The position numbers and the translations under genes are program-made. Shown here in pieces: positions 22,541-35,404 of a stretch of 64,000 bases of DNA (position 1 is its first letter; every line of letters starts with the position of its first letter). This DNA comes from Cryptomeria japonica (lineage: Eukaryota > Streptophyta > Pinopsida > Cupressales > Cupressaceae), in assembly GCF_030272615.1 (NCBI RefSeq), contig NC_081414.1:232362733-232426732 (forward strand). Reading direction: 5' to 3'. The notes under the pieces were generated by a model that was not told the origin of the DNA, did no database searches, and was given only the letters and a program-made list of their open reading frames with translations.

Positions 22541-24930
22541 CCCGTGTAATATGTGGGAGACTATAATATTGATGATGTCTTGTATGTTGAAGGTTTAAAG
22601 AATAATCTTTTGAGGGTTGGACAGATGGTGGATAAAGGTTATAATCTAAAATTCAAGAATGGAAAATGTAAGATCATAAATGCCTCTGGTATTGAGATTG
22701 CATCTGGAACTAAGACTGAAGGTAACATTTTTTATTTGAATGCTAGTGAGAAAAGTTATTTGATTGCATAGATAGATGAGAGTTGGTTATGGTATTGGAG
22801 AATGTGTCATGTAAATTTTGATTCAATGATTAACATTTGTTCTACACAAGTTGTTAGAGATCTGCCTAAGATTGTTAAGCCTGCTAATCAGGTATGTAAG
22901 GAATGTCAGTTGGGTAACAAACAAGGATTTCTTTCAAGAGAAAAAAATATACATATGATGGATTGCTAGATCTTGTACATACTGACCTATGTGGACCTAC
23001 AAATATTATAAGTGTGTAGGGTGATAGATATTTTTTGTTGGTAATTGATTATTTCAGGATGATGTGAGTTGTTTTTTAGAAGGAGAAATCAAAATCATTG
23101 GACAAATTCAAGATATTCAAATCTAAGGTTGAGACAAAGTCTAGAATGAAGGTGAAATGTCTGAGATCTGACAGAGGTGGAGAATTTTGTTCTGGTGATT
23201 TCAATTCATTCTCTAAGATGCATGGGATTAGAAGACAATTATCTACTCCTAGAACTCCTCAGCATAATGGAGTTGTAGAAAGGAAGCCCATAACTGTCTT
23301 GGATGTTGCAAGGACTATATTGATTGAAGGAAATTTTTTGAAGATCTACTAGAGAGAATCTATTAGCATTGTTGTCTATACATTCAACACAGTTCACATC
23401 AAAAGTGATACGAGTAAGACCCCTTATGAGCTTTACTTTGGTCATGTTCCTACTATGAGATATTCTAGAGTATTTGGTAGAAAATGTTATATCAAGAGAG
23501 ATGAGGATATATGAAAGTTTGATGCTAGAAGTGATGAAGGAATTTTCTTGGGATATTCAACAAAGAGAAAACCCTATCGGTGCTACAATACTTGGGACTG
23601 AGAAAGATAGTTGAAAGTGCAAATCTGAAGGTGGATGAGAACCTTGGGAAAGAGATCAAATCATGGGGTTATGATGATGGATAGTATATTGTTTTAGCTC
23701 TTGTTCAAACTGAAGAACCTAAGCAGGATGATCCGGTAGAGATTGTTAATCCGCGTGTTGCTGCTACTGGTGAAGGAGTGCAGGAACCTGATAAACAAAA
23801 CAATCAGAACACTCCAAGGTATGTAAGATTGAATCATTTTGAAAATCAGATTATTGGTGATAAGAATAAAGGTCTAATAACTAGAAGAAGGTTAGCTGCT
23901 GAAGAAGTATGTTTGATTTCTAAAGTTGAACCTAAAGATATTGTTGAAGCTTGTAAAGATGAATTTTGAATGGGAGTTATCAAAGAAGAATTAGATCAGA
24001 TTGAAAATAATAATACATGGGAACTTGTGCCTAAACCTAAGGATAAGAATGTTATTGGTACCAAATGGGTATTCAGGAACAAATTGAATGAAGCTGGTGA
24101 AGTTGTCATAAATAAAGCTAGAATAGTTTGTAAAGGATATTCTCAGAAAGAAGGAATTGATTATGAGGAGACTTTTTCTCCAGTTGCTAGACTTGAATCT
24201 ATTAGATTGTTGCTTGCATCAGTTGCTTATAAATATTTCAAGGTATAACAAATGGATGTCAAATCTTCCTTTTTGAATGGTAATCTTGAGGAAGAAGTCT
24301 ACATTGAGCAACCTGATGGATTTTCATTATCAGATGATGGAGAAATGGTATGTAAACTAAAGAAATATCTTTATGGATTGAACCAAGCCCCTAGAGACTG
24401 GTATGCTAGATTAGATAAATATTTGTTGAAATTGGGATTTAGTAAAGGTGTTGCTGACAGTAATATGTACTTTAAGATTGAGAATGATAACATCTTGATT
24501 GTTGAAGTCTTTATTGATGATATTATCTTTGGAGGTGATGATGACTTGAGCATGAAGTTTGTTGGTGAGATGCAAGAAGAATTTCAGATGTCTATGATTG
24601 GTAAGATGAAAAATTTATTAGGTTTGCAAATTTCACAGACTGAAAAAGGTATATTCATAACTCAAAATAAGTATGTGAAGGAATTGCTAAATAAGTTTGG
24701 GTTTGATGACTCCAAACCGGTTGGAACTCCTATGGTGATTGGTTGTAAATTGTCTAAGAATGATGAATCTTCGAAAGCTAATTAGAGCTTGTACCGATCT
24801 ATGGTTGGTGGATTGCTATATCTTACTCAGACTAGGTTGGACATTATGCATGTTGTGTGCATGGCTAGTAGATATCAAGTTGATCCAAAAGAGAGTCATG
24901 TCACTGTTGTCAAGAGAATATTTAGATGTG
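22541..24930 (+). pseudogene. Ty1/copia pol, first part: pre-integrase, integrase, reverse transcriptase
   Basis: Gag and protease are absent. It begins in the pre-integrase region (DVLYVEGLKNNLLRVGQM), then the zinc-finger HVNF...CKECQLG. The integrase acidic triad is visible in HTDLCGP (near 22978), RSDRGGEF (near 23167) and NGVVERK (near 23269). The reverse transcriptase has [67 protein letters not shown] and FIDDIIFGG (near 24510). Stops are numerous, mostly at positions where the family has Trp or Gln (for example 23350, 23967, 24783). Reading stops at the solo LTR inserted in KRIFRC...KGTMDY. Confidence 0.88.
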
Positions 24931-26011
24931 TGTGTAGACACTTAAAAATAATTATTTTAATTATTTTTAATTCCTCGCATAATTAATTAATTAATTATGT
25001 TAATTCAAATTCCTCTCAATATTAATTAAATATAATTAATATTGTCACTATAGCATATGATTGATTTATTTAATAAATCAATCCCTTTCTTTATTCTTCT
25101 AAAAAAATCAAATCCTCACAAATCTTCCTCTTAGCTAATTAATTTCAAATCATCTTCTTAATTCATTCTTCTAGAAACTCCATAAACTCACTTAACATTA
25201 TTCTTCTAATTTTTTATTCCCTCCACTCATTCTCTCTCCTAGTAAAATTCTCCTACAAATATTAATCCCACCTAACATTTCCTCTAATCCCCCTCCTAAT
25301 GAGTCGTTAATGGTTAATCAGCACGATTAGCCACAAAATCAACTCTTTGTCGTTTTCATCCAACCACTAGCTTTAAATGCTCTTTTCCTAGGTGAATGTA
25401 AATTTTCAAAATCACACATTCCTCTAGGCATCCCCTCTCCCAAGGAATTTTTAATTCCTTTTTATTCCTCCAATCCCCATGATATCCTTTTTTGGAGAAT
25501 TTTTAATTCCTCCAATGCATCTTGTGGAGTGTGGAGATACGAAATGCCTTTAAGGTATATTTCTTGGTCTCCACACCCTCTCTTGGACCTTGTGTGAGCT
25601 CACAAGTAAATCTTAGCCCTTCATCTCGAATTCATCCTAGCCATCCGTTTTCCTCTCCTCTTCCTATAAAATAGGGCTCCATCCCTTCATTCTAAACATC
25701 TTGAAATCCAGTAAGTTTATGCTGCCCTTTTGAGCCCAGGAAATCATCTTGGCAACTTGATCGTCTCATTCTTATCATTTTTCAAATCCATTCCATTTGT
25801 GCACAATATTGGAGAGCCATCCACATCCAGCAATCAAAGGGGCACATCAAGTGGAGCATTATCAAGGGGCGCCTTCACTTCATCAAGCTCAATCCGAAGG
25901 AGAAGGTAAAATAGCAAGGTGAAATGGTCTATTAATGATATTTTAGCATTCTACATGTTTATTTCGTTATGTTTTGATCATTTAACCTTCAAATCTATTT
26001 TCCCCTCTTCA
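24931..26011 (+). mobile_element. Solo LTR inserted in copia pol
   Basis: Interrupts the copia RT/RNase H coding region. Starts TGTAGACACT and ends CTCTTCA (1,081 bases). The right flank is GTGTG (26012-26016). The left flank is GTGTG if the LTR's first TG is shared (24928-24932), or ATGTG otherwise. A TATA-like CCTATAAAATAGG lies near 25665. No coding sequence, so it is a solo LTR left by recombination. A related LTR with the same first nine bases is at 28575-29350. Confidence 0.75.
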
Positions 26012-26557
26012 GTGTGAAGGGAACTATGGATTATAGTTTGTTATATCCGAGGAATGATGATTTCATGTTATGTGCCTACACTAATGTTGATTGGGTTGGT
26101 GATGTTGATGACCGAAAGAGCACTATTAGTGGAGAATTTTTTTCGGGAAAGAAGTTGGTTTCTTGGAATAGTAAGAAAGAAGATTCAGAGTCCTTATCTA
26201 CTGTTGAAGTTGAGTACATTGTTGCTACTAGTAATTGCACTTAGGTAGTTTGGATGATGAAAATTTTGAAAGATATTAGAGTTATTTATGATGATCCTAC
26301 TGTTATATATTGTGATAATTCTAGTGCTATCAACATGCCAAATAATCTGGTGCAATATTCAAAGATGAAACATGTGTCAATCAAATATCATTACTTGAGA
26401 GAGCCAGACAGTGAAGAGAAAGTGAAGCTGGAGCATGTATCTACTAAGGAACAAATAGCTGATATTTTCATTAAGCCTTTGCCTGCAGATACATTTTTTT
26501 ACTTGAGAGACAATTTAGGGGTATCCACCCCTCCTATTGAGAACTAGATGTTGGTCA
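26012..26557 (+). pseudogene. Ty1/copia pol, second part: RNase H
   Basis: Resumes exactly where the solo LTR split it: KGTMDYSLLYP, then YTNVDWVGDVDDRKST (RNase H Asp), SWNSKKEDSESLSTVEVEY, YCDNSSAI and HVSIKYHYLRE, ending IADIFIKPLPADTFFYLRDNLGV. A TAG at 26242 replaces the Gln usual before VVW. A few bases after its stop (26545-26547) the sequence becomes minus-strand family C, so the 3' UTR and LTR are missing. Confidence 0.88.
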
Positions 26558-28569
26558 CTATTTTGGGAAGGCGGGAAACACTCCAAAGGAGCGACATCAA
26601 TCACAACAAATGGAGCTAACACAAGATCAAAACAAGGACTATTCTCATGTGATAAGTCACTTTGTTTGATTCTAGGAGATAGGATTAGGGTTTTTTAAAA
26701 TTCAGTTGATAAATACTTGTCCACCTCAACATATTCATAGTCACTATCAGAAGCATTAGGATTTGTATTGCCATCATGAATAACATTGTCACTCATTTCT
26801 TCATCAAGGTTTATAGAGAGAGGAGTACAAACACGAATAGGAGTAAAACCATCACATGTTTTTTGCAATTTATGATTTGGAGATGTAGGTTCAACATCTT
26901 ACTTAGGAAAAAAGGAATCATGTCAATTGTTGGAGTCTTGGGAGATTGAATAGTTTGAGGAACAACTTCACCAGTTCGGGCACGACGCCTTCGTCGGCGG
27001 TCTCTCGCACAATGTTTCGTTGAGTCTTAGCGAAAGGTTGGGAAGAAGGAGGAACATTTGTTGAAGGAGAAATAGTCTGCTCTTTGATAGTTGAAGGTTT
27101 AGGTTGAGGTCTTTTAGGATGGAAGAGGAGAGGCAGACCTCTTCTCTCTATAAGAGGAAGGAGGTGGAACTATGACATATAAAGGAGGAATATTAGGTGT
27201 AGGAAGGAGACAGGGTCCATCATGGGGAGGTGGTACAGGTCTAACCTTAGAAGAAATATAGTTGATCTTCTTAGGAGAAGGCATAGTTACATCTATAGGA
27301 ATGGGTTGAGGATCTTCCTTAGGAGGAAGATTAGTCATATCCATTAGGGAAGGATTTCATCTTCAAGAAGGATGGGGATATCAATTGTTGGAGATATAGG
27401 TTGACTCGAGGATAAGATCATATCTTTCTTCCTTTTTTGATAACATTGGAAAAGAGCATTACTCCTTTGTGGAAGAGATTGAAATTTTTTAGACCAAAAG
27501 AGATAAATAGGAACACATGGGCTTCTTTCGGATGGTCAAAATAAGTTGTGGTTGATAGTTATGATTTCTTCATTGTGGGGAAGTTTTAAACATTTATGAA
27601 TAGGAGAAGCAATAGCCTTCATGGAAGATAGCCAAGGGTATCCCAACTTCACATGGAATTGCTCGGAAGAGGGAATGATAACAAAGCTGACATCCATAGA
27701 TTTAGTGTGAACTTCAACAGGAAGAGTGATATAACCAATGGTAGGACAAGAGACTCCATCAAATAAATTTACAACCACATTAGAGTCATAATAAATCAGT
27801 TTCTGCAATCTTAAAGTGAAAAGATACTCTTTAGTGATGATATTAACCATGCAAGAGGGATCAACAAGAGCACCACGACAAGGTATGTTCTTAACCCTCA
27901 CAACTATGTATAAAGGGCCATCAGGTGCTTTAATGGTCTCACTAGGGTCAAATGTAATACAATGGTCCTTAGGTGTCACTTGTTTCTCTACCATATTGAA
28001 TAAATTCGGAGTTGTGGTAGTAAGATCAGAAGGAGAAAAAGAGGTATGAGAAGACAAAGGATCAGTTAAAATATTAAGATTTTGATTAGGAGGAGCTACT
28101 AATTTGTTTCCCTTATTATTCACACCTACCATGGATATAGTATTATTATCAATCAAATCTTGAATCTTACTTTTCAATGCAAAATATTTCTCAGTATCAT
28201 GACTAGGTTGACGATGAAATTGCCAAAAGGAATTGCTATCAAAATAAGGGGATCCAAGCTTAGATGGGTCAACTGGTTTTATAGGAGGAAGTTTTATAAC
28301 ATTTCTTTGTAACAACTGAGACATAATACTATGTAAAGAATCATTCAAAGGAGTAAATTGTCTTTCTCTTTTGAAAATTTTAAAAATAGGAGGCACGCCT
28401 ATCGTATCATTCACATTGTTGTTGATGAGTGTATCATTGAACTTGATGAAGTTTTTTGTTGGTTTGAACTTCACAAATGGTTGTTGAACACTCTCCCCCT
28501 TATCACTTGGAGCCATAGGAGTATATTCCTCCATTTGACTCACATCCAATTGATAATTGTGGAGTGTTG
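26558..28569 (-). pseudogene. Element C: gag C-terminus and protease (minus strand)
   Basis: Same protein as 14747-16807. Best open part is 28549-27536: MAPSDKG start, finger region, then the protease with LVDPSCMVNIIT (Asp codon 27860-27862) and LGYPWLSSMKAIASPIHK. In the finger (about 28184-28231) both Cys are gone (Trp and Tyr instead) and a Gly is Ser, so zinc binding is lost. The Pro-rich tail continues in broken frames to about 26558 (PPHDGPCLLPTPNIPPLY at 27114-27344, and an acidic stretch near 26750). As in family B, no pol follows. Confidence 0.78.
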
Positions 28570-28574
28570 CACAC

Positions 28575-29350
28575 TGTAGACACCTAAAATTGTCCAGTCT
28601 AATTAAATAAATATTTTATTTATTTAATTATTTTAGCCTAATTCTTCTATTAATTAAATAAATCTTTATTTATTTAATTAATTCATTTATCCTCTTCTAG
28701 CCTTATTTCTCATTTAAATAAATACATTTATTTATTTAAATTATCATTTTCCTAAATTAAATAAATATCTTATTTATTTAATTGATCCCACTTCTTCTAT
28801 TAATTAAAGAAATCTTTATTTATTTAATTAATTCATTAACCTTTTCTACCCATGACACATGTCATTCATCTCTTAATTCATACACTACCTACCCCTTTCA
28901 TTATTTTATTATTTTCTCTACCTACCCTCTAATCATAGCCGACCTCTTTTACACCTCTCAATCTTATCCCTCCATTTCTTATGGTGTCTTCTATATAAGG
29001 AGATGCTTCCTTCATTATCAAACCCTGGCTAATCAATTTATGCACTTGACTACACTACGCTTTTCATATGAGATCCTACTTGCAACCACATTTCCATTCT
29101 TTGTTGAGCTCTTGTGCACATATAAAATCTGAGAGCAAATATATCAAGCAAGATCAATGGAGATAGGAAGAATGGAGATCCAAAACCCTATTGGACATGT
29201 GATGGTATAATCTTTGTGATTTCATTTGATTTGCATGGTCTTAGGTAATCTTCATATGTTATGGTGGATCTTTGTTGTTGTTAGGCTAGGGTTTTGTGGT
29301 TGAATTCATTTAGTCTTTCAACATTGTTGTATCCATTTTCACCATATACA
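28575..29350 (+). mobile_element. Solo LTR inserted in gag of element C
   Basis: Starts TGTAGACACC and ends CCATATACA (776 bases), splitting the gag frame of element C; both flanks align to the uninterrupted family B copy around 14735-14760. Flanking pentamers CACAC (28570-28574) and CGCAC (29351-29355) form an imperfect duplication. AT-rich ATTTATTTAATTA words fill the first 250 bases. CTATATAAGG near 28992 is a TATA box. No coding content. Confidence 0.75.
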
Positions 29351-30044
29351 CGCACAACTACAGAAAGCAAGTAAACTCAAACAAAAGAAGCTTTTCCTTA
29401 ATATCTTTTTACAAATTAGAAATAAAAAATATTTGAATATCATTATCAGGTACGGGAAAAGAAATTTGAGCACACAAATGCTTATATCTACTAGTGAAAT
29501 CGGTCACTTTTTCTTTAACACCTTGTTTACAATGCATTAAATTGGTCAAAGTGATTGGAGAACCAATGTTGTTTTGAAATTGTTGAATGAAAGAATTTGC
29601 TAATTGTTGAAAAGAAGTGATACAATAAGAAGGCAAAGATCAATACCATTGTAAATCCTCATCTCTTAGTGTTCTTGTAAACAAATTTGCAAGCAGTCTT
29701 TGATCATAAGCAAAGTTAGTACACAAGGTTTGAAAAGTTTTGACATGCGTTAGAGGATCACCTTTTCCATTATAGAGTTCCAATTGAGGGACCTCAATAT
29801 GCTTAGGTGGGACGACTTTGACAATATCAAGAGAAAGTGGACTCTCAACATCAAATTTGGGCACACTAAACTTGGATTGAGTCATGGAAGCAATTTGTTG
29901 TTGTAAAGAAGACACCGTTTGAGCAAGATTGTTAATGGTCTCTTCAGTAGAAGAATTGATGTTAGACATGGTTGATTGAGAAAGTGGTGTAATATTATTG
30001 AAGGAAGGCATTGATTGAGAATTGTTGGCATTTGCATGAAGATT
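29351..30044 (-). pseudogene. Element C: central gag (capsid-type region)
   Basis: Read downward from 30011. First segment: a Gln/Ser-rich coiled part (NNLAQTVSSLQQQIASM), then PQLELYNGKGDPLTHVKTFQTLCTN, ending at a stop near 29640. The next segment (29636-29409), in the same protein, has SFQQLANSFIQQFQNNI, LMHCKQGVKEKVTDFTSRYK and PVPDND. These match the plant retrotransposon gag domain (Retrotrans_gag type), which builds the particle. Family B lacks this region because the palindrome replaced it. Split from flanking gag parts by two insertions. Confidence 0.75.
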
Positions 30045-32548
30045 GCATTAATGATATGTTATGTTGTTATTGATGTCAAATATCTGGTAATGATATTGTT
30101 GATATTGTCTTGTAACCAGTAGGAAGAGCTCTGTGAAGGACATTGTAAACCAATATGTAAGTTTGTGAGTTGAACCGCTAACCAATGTAAAAGGTTAAAC
30201 CCTATCTATGTAATGTAACAGGTAAACCCTACCAATTGTTTTTGTTACACCCTAACCAATTTTGTTTGTTGAATTGGTTATGTTGGTTTATGATCTGATG
30301 TTGAGTGGTAATGATGGTGACACGTATGGTCATTATATGAAGACAAGTTCAAAAAAAATTAGCGTGTTTGTTTGTCTAGGGAATTAACAAAATGTATTGC
30401 ATCTAATGCAAAGCGCATGATGTGTTACTGATCTCGATGAAGTGGTAATCAAGGAGCGGTTGAGGTTTTCTTAATTGATGTGTAGAGATTTCTATGAAAT
30501 CCAAAGGTCATACTTGTACCGACTTGTTTGTAATCTCGATGAGAGAATTAGGTTTTTACTGTGTTACCGACCTAATTGATTTGTATTTAAGGTCAATGAA
30601 GTTGTTTTGTTTAGTGTTGGCAAGAGTTGGCAGAAATCAATTGAGTGTGTGGTTGCCAAACCAGATAATGAGTTTGCAGTTTGAGCAAAGGCAAATAGGA
30701 GCTTAAAAGGATTTGATCAAGCAAGTGTAGTTCTATTCAGACAGATCAAGCAAAATCTTGTTGTTCTCTAACAATTACAATAGAATTGAAATCCCCTAAC
30801 CGGGTAAGCTCTAACAAGCTTGTTTACTTATTAAATCCTCTAACAAGGTGATCCATTAGATTGGATTTTCAAATCCTCTACTGAGGTTACTCCTTATAGG
30901 GTATTTGCTTCTAGCAAGGCATTTTTAGTCAATCCCTTAACCGGGTGATTCCTAATAGGATCAATTCTTAACAGGTTTTTTGTAAAAGCTTTAACAAGCT
31001 TGGCTCCTAATAGGGAGAACTTCAGAAGAGTTCAGATATTATCTTGTGAGTCTCATCTCATTGTGGTTTTTACCTATTTGGATTTCCACGTCAAAAACAC
31101 TTGTGTCATATGGTGAATTTTTTTGTGGTTATGATCTTATGGTTGATTTGATTAACAACTTAACTATTCTGATAAGGCATGATAACTGGAAGCATTGAGA
31201 AATGGAATATGTTGACATATGATAAAGCATTTGGATGTTACAACTTTAATGTCATTTACTGTTAAGTTGTTGTAACATCCATCCACCTAACCAACATTAT
31301 GTTTTGGTTTCCTCTGGCTAATTTGATTACATATGTCGAATGCAGTTCACACAACAGTTAGTTGCTCCAACCGCCAGGAAGTCTAATCGTCAACCATCCT
31401 GTATTCATGACTCGTCCATTATCCCATATTCATCAGGAAGTGGGGTCGGTTCGTATTCATATATACCGACAAGAACATCTTCAGTCTCCAAGTGTTTCAC
31501 CTTTTGGACTTCGGTTTGAACGCACACTCGTAGTTGGTCTCTACTCCATCGGCCATCAGAAAGACCACAAATGCATTGCTCTGATCTCCCAATGAACCAG
31601 TAGATGACTCCACTAATACGGCTCCAAACAGATCGGCTCCATCGGCTTATCGGGATATCCTTCAACAGGTAGACTCGATCTCCGATATCAACCCAATCAC
31701 TGAATGCGACCTCATCGGGTATTGGTGTAGCAAACAACCAGTTCTCCCAAACTCCAATAATACCCTGATCATCGAAGGCAATTCCATCGGATCATCGACA
31801 AAACAACCAAACAGATATTTTGATCATCTGATTTTCCTTGATCTCTTTCTGCGCTCTGCCACGTGGCACCCCCAGATTAGCTCCAGGGTCCCTATCCTGA
31901 CACCTTAGCACGGCCACACTAACCATCCTAAATGAAGCCCTTCTTTATCGTTGGGTCACGATGGAAAGTCTAACGAGCAATTTCCCATCGTGACCTAGCG
32001 ACCACCGTTGTATTTTCTGAGATCATCATCTGATCATCTATGATCTGCTCAGCCTTTAACTCGCCTTAGCCGCTTAATTTCATCACGTGTCACTTCCTGA
32101 TTGGCTCTGGAGTCCCTGCCCTGCCACCTTAGCACTGCCTCACTAAACCGTCGGAATGAAGCTCTTCTTTGTCATTGGGTTGTGATGGATATTCTAACGA
32201 GCAGTTTCCCATCACAACCTAGAGACTACCGTTGGATCAACCTTGATATGCTCGACCGTTATCTCACCTGAGTTGCTCTCTTGCCAGGCCCCACCACTTG
32301 GTCACCAAGATGTGGGGAATAACTTTTGATCATCTTCCCATCACGGTATAGCGACAGTCATTGGATCTTTTCACCCGACCATCAAATCTACTCAACTTTC
32401 TCACCCGATAGCCGATCACAAGAAGAGGGTTCCATCGGGGTAAGTTACACCGATCAACCCAAACACTGGTCAGGAGAATTCGAGGCATATTTCTAACATA
32501 TTCACCCCCCCCCCTCTCAGTAATCTACCAGATACTTATTCTTTCATC
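30045..32548 (+). mobile_element. Copia-type LTR sequence inserted in gag of element C
   Basis: About 2.5 kb without coding signal, between two gag parts of C. The flanks share AAGAT (left 30040-30044, right 32549-32553), a possible target duplication; the right LTR end is not certain. It carries the GTTGTTATTGATGTCAA word also seen near 38700 and 47020, and a CACCCCCCC-CTCTCAG block at 32502-32520 like that at 39867-39880. Middle part (30780-31020): degenerate CCTAACCGGGTGAT/CTAACAAG repeats. Last part (31850-32400): about three diverged ~190-base tandem units. Orientation is inferred from the C-run near the 3' end. Confidence 0.55.
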
Positions 32549-33304
32549 ATACCATCAAGAATAAGATGGTAGGATATTATGACAAGTAGGCATACATGAT
32601 GATTGTGTAGGAAAAGGGACACTTAAAGGAGGAATAAAATTGTTGAATGAGTTTCCCCCTTGTGGCACATTGATTGGTTGAGGGATAATAGGAATATTGA
32701 TTGAAGACATAGGTAAAGATGGAGGATTAAATGAAGAAGAGGGATTTCCCCCATGACTAATGGTTGTAGGGATGACATTTTGATTTGATGTAGTCATGAT
32801 GTTTGAGGTAAAAGTAGGAACACTAGTCATAGGAGTAGTCAAAGGAATAGAAGAATTGATTTGTGTTGAAGGTTGTGAATAACCTAGGGTTTCGACACAA
32901 CTATTTATAGGCATGACATCGGAATCAACAATATGAGCAATGTCATGCAATATATCAATTCCATTCTTATCACTTTGAATCGTGTGTTTAAGGCCTTCAA
33001 TTAGTGGAAGAGCTTCACTATTAGGGTATTCTTGGGAAATCCATTGTTGAAAGTTATCAAATTGATTGTCCAATTTTGAAAATAGATCTATGGAAACTCT
33101 AGTCAAAGCTTCTTCTTCATCATGGGATTCATCAATTGCATAGATAGGGATATGATTAGGATGGGAAGAATTAGCATTATCCTCATTAACAAAGTCACCC
33201 AAATTATGCTCCATCTCCTCGATAATTAAACCTTGGGAAGCCTTAATTCTAATGCTTCGTCTAACGGGGATAGTATAGGTGGTACTAATAGTGGTGAAAC
33301 TCAT
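32549..33304 (-). CDS. Element C: gag N-terminus
   Basis: Open from Met at 33304 to the insertion boundary (stop 32555 lies in junction sequence). 249 codons: a short basic start (PVRRSIRIKAS), an acidic central part (SHDEEEALTRVSIDLFSKLDN) and a Pro/Ser/Asn-rich second half. No recognised domain, but it directly precedes the gag domain at 30011-29409 and follows the C leader, so it is the gag N-terminal extension. Best preserved of the C parts. Confidence 0.6.
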
Positions 33305-33590
33305 GCACTAGAAGGAAAATTTGAAATTTTGAGTTTGAATTTTGAATAATAGGAACAAAGTGCACAAAAATTGAATAATGCAAAATTTGGAAGAATAATG
33401 ATGAAACAATTTTGAAGTTTGTTGAAAGAAGAAAATGACACAATTTTGAACAATAATTTTATGATAAATGAAAGAAAATTGGAATTTAAAATTAGGGCCA
33501 ATGGGATACCACTTAATTTCAGAATTTTTAAAATCAGGGTAGATTATAATTAACCACTCAATTTTAAAAAAATGTCTTGAAATTTGAAAT
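33305..33590 (-). other. Element C leader, gag-proximal part
   Basis: AT-rich non-coding sequence just upstream (minus strand) of gag. It ends in GAAAT (33586-33590), the left target duplication of the element at 33591-36529; leader sequence resumes at 36535. Confidence 0.6.
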
Positions 33591-33925
33591 TGAAGAAGTT
33601 GAGAAATACAACTTCACATATCCCAAGAACACCTGCAAGCAAAATACCCGTCACAAGAGAAGAATGGAGGCAAAAAAGAAGTAATGGCTCTGAAGAAAAA
33701 GATTGTCATTCAGAGAGGGAATGAAATAAAAAGTACAATACAATCCTTATAAAAGGAGAATATGCAACCCTAAAGAAACCCTAAAGGGATAAAGTGTATT
33801 TAATAATTAGAATAATTAATAAATACCTACCATATTATTAAATGTCTAAGTTTAGCTTAAGCTTAGAGAATAATAGATTAATAATTAAATAAATAATTAT
33901 TAGCTAATGCATAATAACTCTAACA
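33591..33925 (-). repeat. 3' LTR of the non-autonomous element
   Basis: Aligns along its length with 36206-36529. The main difference is a ~12-base A-rich stretch (AAAGAAACCCTA near 33772-33783) absent from the other copy. LTR mismatches are scattered, so the insertion is not recent. Confidence 0.85.
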
Positions 33926-35404
33926 CTCCCCTTAAGATGAACTTACGGAGTAGCTAAAAAACAACTAAGAACTAATAAATGCATGAAAGTAACAATGGGT
34001 CCCGACAACTAGGTCTGATGAGGTACCCAAGTACAAAAGAGTTTATGTAAAGTGGAGAAATAGAGAAAACCACATGGGAAAAAACTCTACTCCAAAAAGA
34101 AATGAAGACTAGTGAAGGACTGAAGAAGCCTCCAAACTAGAGAATGTTCCAGAAAACAGGAACAAAGGATGAACATGAAGAACACCATTGAAGCACAAAG
34201 TTGCAAACACTGTCGAAGAAAAACTGTTGTTCTGAAGAACCTCCACTGAAATAGAAGATTATCAGGTAGACAAGACTGTAATCTGCATGAGTGCCCTCAA
34301 ATAACAGTACTCGAATCAGATGGAAAACAAAGGAAAACAACTGAACTCGGAGATACAAATGGAAAAAAAACCAGTCTAAAGAGTTGATATATCGAAGATG
34401 GAAGGTTGCCTCCAAAAACAGGAATGAAAGAGTGTCCATATGGTAAATGATCCATCTCACTAAAATGCATAGGTAACTAGCCACTACATCCGCCTAGTAC
34501 ATAGGAACAAATATTGAACACATAACTCACTCCAACGAACCAAGGAAACATTAGAACCAACAACCAACAGGAGAAACCCCCCCATAATGCTGACAAGGGA
34601 GAGGTGACAGGTACACTGAAACTGGATGCTAAGAAAAATTGCACGACAAAAAATGAAGAACATCAAGAGTGCAAGAGAAAGTACAAACACATATAAAGGC
34701 TAGTGTCATGGAAGGAACACTCATGTGATAAAGGTAGATGGCAAACAAAGGCAAACATAAAACCCCCCATGGCACTTTATAATGGAGTGCGAGTACAATA
34801 AGGCACAAGATGTGCAAGATCCCAAGCATGCAAGGCATAGTGGCACTTTATCTCAGTGTGTTTGTAACAAACAAAATTATTACAAAATGATGTATACAAT
34901 GTTCAAAGAAGACAAAAGGTTGGAAATACATGAAGAACAACCAACAACAAGTCATTCCACCCAAACGAGAAGTTTCTAGGAGCTCAAATGTCCAAGTAAT
35001 TCACTAGAGTGTGAAAACACAAAAAACTAAATAAGATTTACCTGGAGTAAAATCTGGAAAAAGTGCATGGATGGTTGTGAAGAGCTCTTAAACACCATCC
35101 CAACGTTGCTAGAATCGTGAAAAATGGAGAAACTAGTGAAAAGATACGAGCTTGGGATTGAAAACAATACCTCTGACTTCAAATGGCTATAGAATGTACC
35201 AGCAGAAAAACCAAGTGATGATACCCATAAATCTAGAAAGTAGACAAAACCAACTTTTCGACGATATCTCATTTTCCAAAAAATGATATCATATACCCAA
35301 GTTATGGCCAAAAAAAAAAACCTCTTTTAGGGACAAAGAGGGTCACAGGGGCCAATATGTTGTTCGTACCACTGACCTCAGTGAAATATTTTGATAATAT
35401 TCTT

